A stretch of DNA of 64,000 nucleotides from Lutjanus erythropterus (lineage: Eukaryota > Chordata > Actinopteri > Lutjaniformes > Lutjanidae), in NCBI GenBank assembly GCA_020091685.1, contig CM034604.1, positions 12,670,519 through 12,734,518 on the forward strand, written 5' to 3'. A program made the translations under genes and the position numbers. Positions 59,688 through 64,000 of the stretch are shown here, piece by piece; position 1 is the first letter of the stretch, and each line of letters opens with the position of its first letter. The notes beneath the pieces were generated by a model, which saw nothing but the letters and a program-made list of their open reading frames with translations, did not search any database and was not told the origin of the DNA.

Positions 59688-60342
59688 TAGGGTTGGACCA
59701 ATACCTCTTTATTTCAGACTGAGTATGAGTACAAGTACTTACATTTGGGTACGTGTTAATACTGAGTATCAATATATGTAATTAATATTGCCATTATTGT
59801 TCTTACAATGACTTTAAAACTTGCTTTATTATCATCAGATGCTCATCACTTTCTACATTTTGGGGTTATTTGTATTAAATTGCTGTGCTCGTTTTGTGTT
59901 CTTTATTAAGATGTGCAGTTCACTGTGTACATTATACAGTACATTTCAGTAGGAATAATTCCACAACATTAGTATGGACTTGCAGAATTAAGTGTATTCT
60001 CACATAGTCTGTGAGTTTGTTTGAGTTTACATGGAGAGCTAAACAATTTTATGGACAGTTGCCAAGGAGAGACGCAGGCCGAAGCTTTGTTCTCCCAGCA
60101 GTTTAAGTTGGCCACTATTTTACTGTATGTCGCTGCAGTCATTAGTGGATGACGTTGCAGTCATCCACTAGTAAGGAGCTGATAATGACAGCACAGCTAA
60201 GAAAAGAGGGCAAACATTAGCAAACTCCTTACCAAATAGCTTGTGTTGAAGCGGCTATTTTTCGTGATGTGTAATTGGATGTGGTGATATCAGAGTAGTT
60301 TTAGGAGTACGAGATGCTGGTATCGATATCAGTGCATCCCTA
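59688..60342. mobile_element. hAT-like element, 655 bp, with TAGGG(T/A)TG ends
   Basis: Left end TAGGGTTGGACCAATACC; right end, reverse complemented, TAGGGATGCACTGATATC. Subterminal GAGTA/GTACT motifs are typical of a known fish family. A palindrome (TAGTGGATGAC, 6-base loop, GTCATCCACTA) lies at 60143-60170. No transposase frame; flank match is weak (4 of 8). Confidence 0.65.
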
Positions 60343-61804
60343 GCGACAAAGAGCTCCACCAACCAGAGGCATCTCAATTACACTTTAGGATTGTGGGTAA
60401 TACTTCTCCATGATATTGCAAATAAAACGTAATTTTGTTAAAACAAGGTTGATATCATACAGATTTCTGGCTTCTACAGATGAATATACTATAGTTTCAC
60501 AATCTCATAGCTTGTGATAAGTCTGCCTTGAATGGTTACAGCATTATGGCAAATAATCTAAATCCTCTGTTCAGAATTCAAATGAGATTTTCACCTCTAG
60601 AGCCTCACTGTTGAGCTCTATACTGGGGGGATGTGATATATAGGCCTGGACAGTTGGTCTGCACTCAGATAAAAGAGGGGAATCATGATTAAGTTGGGTA
60701 AAGTGTTCACAGAAACACACACTCACACAAAAAGAAAATCCTGGCTGGCTAGAGAGCCTGTCCTCTCCCTCTCCCACAGGCCCCTTATCGTGTGTCCTTT
60801 CTCATGAGCTCTCAATGCATCAAAACCTGCCCTCCTCAGAACAAGGATCCGCTATAATATGAGAATTTCATTACAGGGGTAAAAACTATCCCTCTCCTCT
60901 TCTGGTCACATCGATTTAGGGGATATTGAAGGCCGGGCAACTTTTCCACCTTGGTCTTACGAATCTGTCTGCCTGTCACCGTCCAGAGAGCCACCAGATT
61001 ACACGGTGCCCCGGCAGGTTGACCTTCACTTAACTATGTGACCGCGGGGCACATCATCCTCCATGTCTTTATTGACTTGATTCCATCTCGCTCAATCTCA
61101 TCTTTGCCCGCTGTGTTTGAGACGGCTCGGCAAATGTTGTTACCGTAAACGAGAGCGGCTTCTCAATTGACTTGGGTCCCCTTTAAAGTGGTGTTAAATA
61201 AGTAATGGGGCGTCTCATCTGCTTTGGCTAGCCAGTAGCTGGATGGGTTACAGTAAAGGGAGATTAATGGATGGGCAAATGGAGATAGATGTATGAGCTA
61301 AGTGGAAGCGGTCGACCGGCCTATGATGAGACCCAGTGACATATAGTGCCGATGCCCAGCTGGACAGCCGTCAAAGTGGACGTCGATTCTAGGTGGGCTG
61401 CAAGACACAGGTAGACTGATCATCCTTTTACTAATAATAATAGACTCGTTTTAACACTCGACAGATGACACCATATCAGCAAAATCTAAGCCTGAACAGA
61501 ATTTGTAGAGGTGACAATGAAATGAGTAATGACTGTCTGGAGAAACAGTTTCTCACAAGAAATGGCCTATTACTGTAGGTAGATGAAATGTGGGGGGTCT
61601 GAAATTCAACACCCAAGACTTGGCTTCAGTTTCGTGGTCAGTAAAACTGATGAGAAAGGCTAAATGTGTTGCTAACTTTCAGGCTAAAATTAGTTATCCC
61701 AAACACAGCAGCTGTATATTTAGATTAAATTTAAGCTTTAAAAGTACCCTCCATTTGTGGGCCAGAAAATCTAACAAATTATGCATTTGTTGAATGACAT
61801 GGCA
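60343..61804. other. Repeat-free stretch; candidate conserved block 60900-61400
   Basis: 60900-61400 is more GC-balanced and complex than its surroundings, free of repeats, and carries TAAGTAATGG, GGGAGATTAATGGATGG and several CpGs. No open frame of note spans it. The best regulatory candidate in the right half, by texture only. Confidence 0.35.
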
Positions 61805-62038
61805 TTCATTTCCAACTATTTTGATGATTGACTGATCATTTCAGTCATCTTTCAAGCACAAGAACAATCTTACATATGGATATTTATGACTTTTTCTTCT
61901 TATTTGGACCAACCAAGCATCGTGAAAACATAACCTTGGACAAGAAAATTATAATAGACTTATTGTACTGTAACATATACTGCAGATAAATCGGTTATCT
62001 AACATTTTAGTTCCATAAATAATTAGTTTGCACAGCTA
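61805..62038 (-). mobile_element. Non-autonomous hAT (TAGGGCTGCAAC family), minus-strand truncated copy
   Basis: CCAACTATTTTGATGATTGA and the right end GTTTGCACAGCTAT are the family read in reverse; the outermost left part is missing. Strongly diverged. Confidence 0.55.
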
Positions 62039-62089
62039 TGCTGCTATGATGCTTTGTGTCTACTGGGTCCACTCTATGACAAAAGTCAC

Positions 62090-62888
62090 TAGCTGCACAA
62101 CTAGTCAAATATTAATCATAATCATGATTTTGGCTTCCCACAATTAAATGAACACGATAGACTGTGATACTGACACTTAAAATGCAGCTTTGCTCACAGA
62201 AAACCCTGCTGCATATCAAATCATCCACTTCCTAAACTAAAAGCCAGCCACCCTGCAGCACCAGTCTGTGCAAAATTTCCTGGATGTTGCGGCTGCAGTC
62301 CAGTAGAGGAGTAATTTAACAGTAAATATAAAAGTGAGCAGACGGGCAAAATAAAAATTAAATGTTTGGAGCAGAAGGCAAAGAACTAGTCCCTTGAAAC
62401 GGATCGCCATCCGTTGTTTGGAAGTATTTTGGATTTAGGGCAAATCGTGGTTAAGCAAAGAACAAATCATATGCAGAGAGAGCATGAGACCTGTGTCTGC
62501 ACACACAACTAACTTGTTCAACCACCTGAAAAAACACAAACTGCAGTATGATGCATACATGAAGGCCAACAAAAATAACGTCATCGAAGACGCACTGGCA
62601 TCGTAGCACAAAATGATGGAGAAACAGTAGTCTGTTTATTTAATTATACGGTAAAAAGTTTAGGAACAATGTGCAATGTGAATAATTATTAGGTCTTATT
62701 TTGAAGCACAGATTTGTAAATAAGCAGGAATGTGGAAGTAAAAGCAATGCTCTGTTTATTTAAATGTGAGGGTGCAATCAAAATATTTTGTATCCAAAAC
62801 AGATTAATGATCATAATAAATAATCACGATCTCAATATTGATCAAAAATAATTGTGATAATCATTTTGGCTATAATTGTGCAGCCCCT
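62090..62888 (+). mobile_element. hAT/ZBED-type element, about 0.8 kb, degenerate
   Basis: Left end TAGCTGCACAAC and reverse-complemented right end GGGGCTGCACAATTATAGCC are inverted termini; both are followed by AATCATGATT / AATGATTATC-type motifs. A broken BED finger lies at 62410-62606, but most of the transposase is missing. Confidence 0.65.
62410..62606 (+). pseudogene. BED zinc-finger fragment of a hAT transposase, frameshifted
   Basis: SVVWKYFGFRANRG ends in a stop; one frame over, LSKEQIICRESMRPVSAH is followed by TTNLFNHLKKHKLQY. Together they show the aromatic start, remnant Cys and the H-x4-H close of a BED finger. One of the two zinc cysteines has changed and a frameshift separates the halves. 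It ends at TAG (62604-62606). Confidence 0.7.
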
Positions 62889-63549
62889 CTGGGTGGGCAG
62901 AGTCAGCACTTCAAAGCAGGATGTGGCACATGTGCCCGTTAACCCGCTCTAATCTGGCAGCTAAGACAAGCTTCACTGCCAAAACATAAACAAAACAAAA
63001 GCACAGTCCAGCTGAACAATGACAGCTCCCTGGAGATGGATACATCAACATGGACTGTGGTTCACACTGAGCTGCTCATTTCAGATTTGTTGTTGTGAAA
63101 TCAACAAGCAAAGCTGAAGTTAATTAGCCTGAGTGTAATTAATACTGACCATTTGATTCTCTGCATACCTTTTGTTGTTGTGATCCCCTACCACTGGAGA
63201 CCTCTGGCACTATTTTAGCAACGACTCCACCTACGTTGGACCTGCCAGAAACTATTTTTCTTTTTTGGGGGGGGATAGATTGGTGGCTCCTCCATCAGAC
63301 ATATTTTCTCAGTCTCCTGGCATACAACTCCCTCTGTCCTTTAAATCATTGATTCAAAAACATTTTAACAATTAAAAAAAATGCTAGAAACCTCAAGGAG
63401 AAACAAAATATTGATGGCAAGATTTCTGATACATTAAATTAAAAAAATATATCATATATCCTTCCAGTCTGTCTGTGGGTTTCGCATTTCCACAGCCTCC
63501 AATCACACACATCTTTCAGACATCCACGCATTTCATACAGTACTGATAG
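62889..63549. other. Intronic stretch, nothing recognised
   Basis: A G8 run lies at 63267-63274. No repeat boundary or exon. Confidence 0.4.
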
Positions 63550-63617
63550 TGGATAGCACAGTGGAGCAATTGTTAGCATTTTTTTGCCTCACAGCAAGAA
63601 GGTCGTGGGCTCGAATC
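63550..63617 (+). repeat. tRNA-derived SINE head, cut by a hAT insertion
   Basis: GATAGCACAGTGGAGCAATTGTTAGC followed by GCCTCACAGCAAGAAGGTCG and GGGCTCGAATC shows A- and B-box regions of the common fish SINE. The sequence stops at the B box, exactly where the hAT terminus begins. Confidence 0.7.
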
Positions 63618-64000
63618 TAGGGGTGGGGATCGAGACCCGGTTCTATATAGAACCGGTTCCCAATTTCTCAAAACCCGAAAATCAATAACATCTAAGCTTA
63701 TCGATACTCCTATCAATTACAATGCCTGGAGAGAATTCGCCAGGCGCCAACGCTGCCAAACAATTAAATGTGCTGTCGCGTAACTCACGCGCTCATTCTC
63801 AAAGCAAACATGGCAGAGCGAGTCAAACGGTCCGCTGCGTGGTTACATTTCACGAAAGTGAAAGACAAAGAACACGCAAAATGCAACATCTGCTCGAAAA
63901 TCATCTTGTGCAAGGGTGGAAACACAACCTCGATGCATAAGCATCTTGTTGTTATCCACCAGTTGAAGCCCAAATGCAGCACATTTGATCGTCTTAAAAC
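63618..64000 (+). mobile_element. hAT element, left part (runs off the window)
   Basis: Begins TAGGGGTGGGGATCGAGACC, followed by a palindrome (GGTTCTATATAGAACC). A leader of about 190 bases precedes the transposase start at 63810. The left flank CTCGAATC (63610-63617) predicts the target duplication at the far end. Confidence 0.75.
63810..64000 (+). CDS. hAT-family transposase, N-terminal BED zinc finger (partial)
   Basis: Starts at the ATG of MAERVKRSAAWLHFTKVK and stays open for 63 codons to the window edge. The BED finger is intact: aromatic residues W11 and F14, C-x2-C (CNIC, residues 25-28), the GGNTTSMHKHL turn, and H45 with H51 (H-x5-H spacing). BED fingers bind the element's own DNA. 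The catalytic RNase-H-like domain and dimerisation region would lie further right, so activity cannot be judged. The codons show no stop or frameshift, unlike the other BED fragments here. A domesticated ZBED gene is possible, but the terminus at 63618 favours a transposon. Confidence 0.75.
   Translation, partial: MAERVKRSAAWLHFTKVKDKEHAKCNICSKIILCKGGNTTSMHKHLVVIHQLKPKCSTFDRLK

Larger units (their letters stand above)
35630..64000 (-). other. klhl29: Presumed klhl29 5' UTR intron (continues beyond window)
   Basis: Upstream of the acceptor, 28.4 kb lead to the window edge without a recognisable exon or CpG-rich promoter. A non-coding first exon could lie inside and would not be visible from sequence alone. 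Confidence 0.45.

Noticed and set aside
1-64000. Novel multi-gene system
   Set aside because: No gene cluster exists here; the content is a single exon plus intronic repeats.

Overview
The window looks like a teleost fish chromosome, probably percomorph. It is AT-rich eukaryotic DNA with no operons or bacterial signals, many CA/GT microsatellites, and a dense layer of repeats of fish type: tRNA-derived SINEs, many hAT-type elements with BED zinc-finger remnants, a broken Tc1-like transposase, a fragment of a multicopy RecQ-like helicase, and several short dispersed families. Species-level identity cannot be read from the sequence.

Only one protein-coding exon of a host gene is well supported, on the minus strand at 35318-35629. 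It has a strong splice acceptor, an in-frame TGA followed by an ATG, 91 codons in phase 0, and a strong splice donor. Its protein begins MSRHHHRFERDYR and later reads RPGLLPLPVIPSLLPTP. I recognise this as the start of kelch-like protein 29 (KLHL29), a BTB-BACK-Kelch protein. On this reading, 1-35317 is the intron after the first coding exon and 35630-64000 is the intron upstream of it (5' UTR intron). No second coding exon was found in either part, so both introns run past the window.

Layout. 1-2200: near-identical inverted repeat and direct repeats inside a TTTAAA-bounded dispersed family ('family A', further copies at 11.5, 13.5 and 28.2 kb). 7.0, 23.2, 47.7 and 61.8 kb: four copies of one small non-autonomous hAT family; two have clear 8-bp target duplications. 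15.1, 39.2, 42.7, 52.3 and 63.55 kb: SINE-like copies. 17.2-20.4 kb: two further families, one inserted in the other. 22.3 and 23.6 kb: a 142-bp duplicated block. 24.6-25.9 kb: a 1.3-kb hAT-like element. 30.8-34.4 kb: short TIR elements, one of them interrupted. 34.8-36.6 kb: a purine-rich flank, the klhl29 exon, and a local duplication. 37.3-38.1 kb: very AT-rich TIR element. 40.5-41.9 kb: Tc1 remnant and a 934-bp hAT-like element. 44.7-45.8 kb: 2.3 tandem units of about 500 bp. 47.7-49.2 kb: a hAT element containing a second, smaller one. 53.9-54.3 kb: a hAT MITE inside another repeat. 58.9-60.3 kb: RecQ-like fragment and a hAT-like element. 62.1-64.0 kb: a degenerate BED-finger element, then a SINE cut by a younger hAT element whose BED finger is still open at the window edge.

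The window is therefore long introns of a gene regulated over a large distance, holding old layered transposons. Some repeat-free stretches with homeodomain-like or octamer-like motifs may be conserved regulatory elements, but that is inference. I see no sign of a novel multi-gene system. The most informative signals are the klhl29 exon, the 97%-identical inverted repeat near the left end, and the nested hAT insertions.
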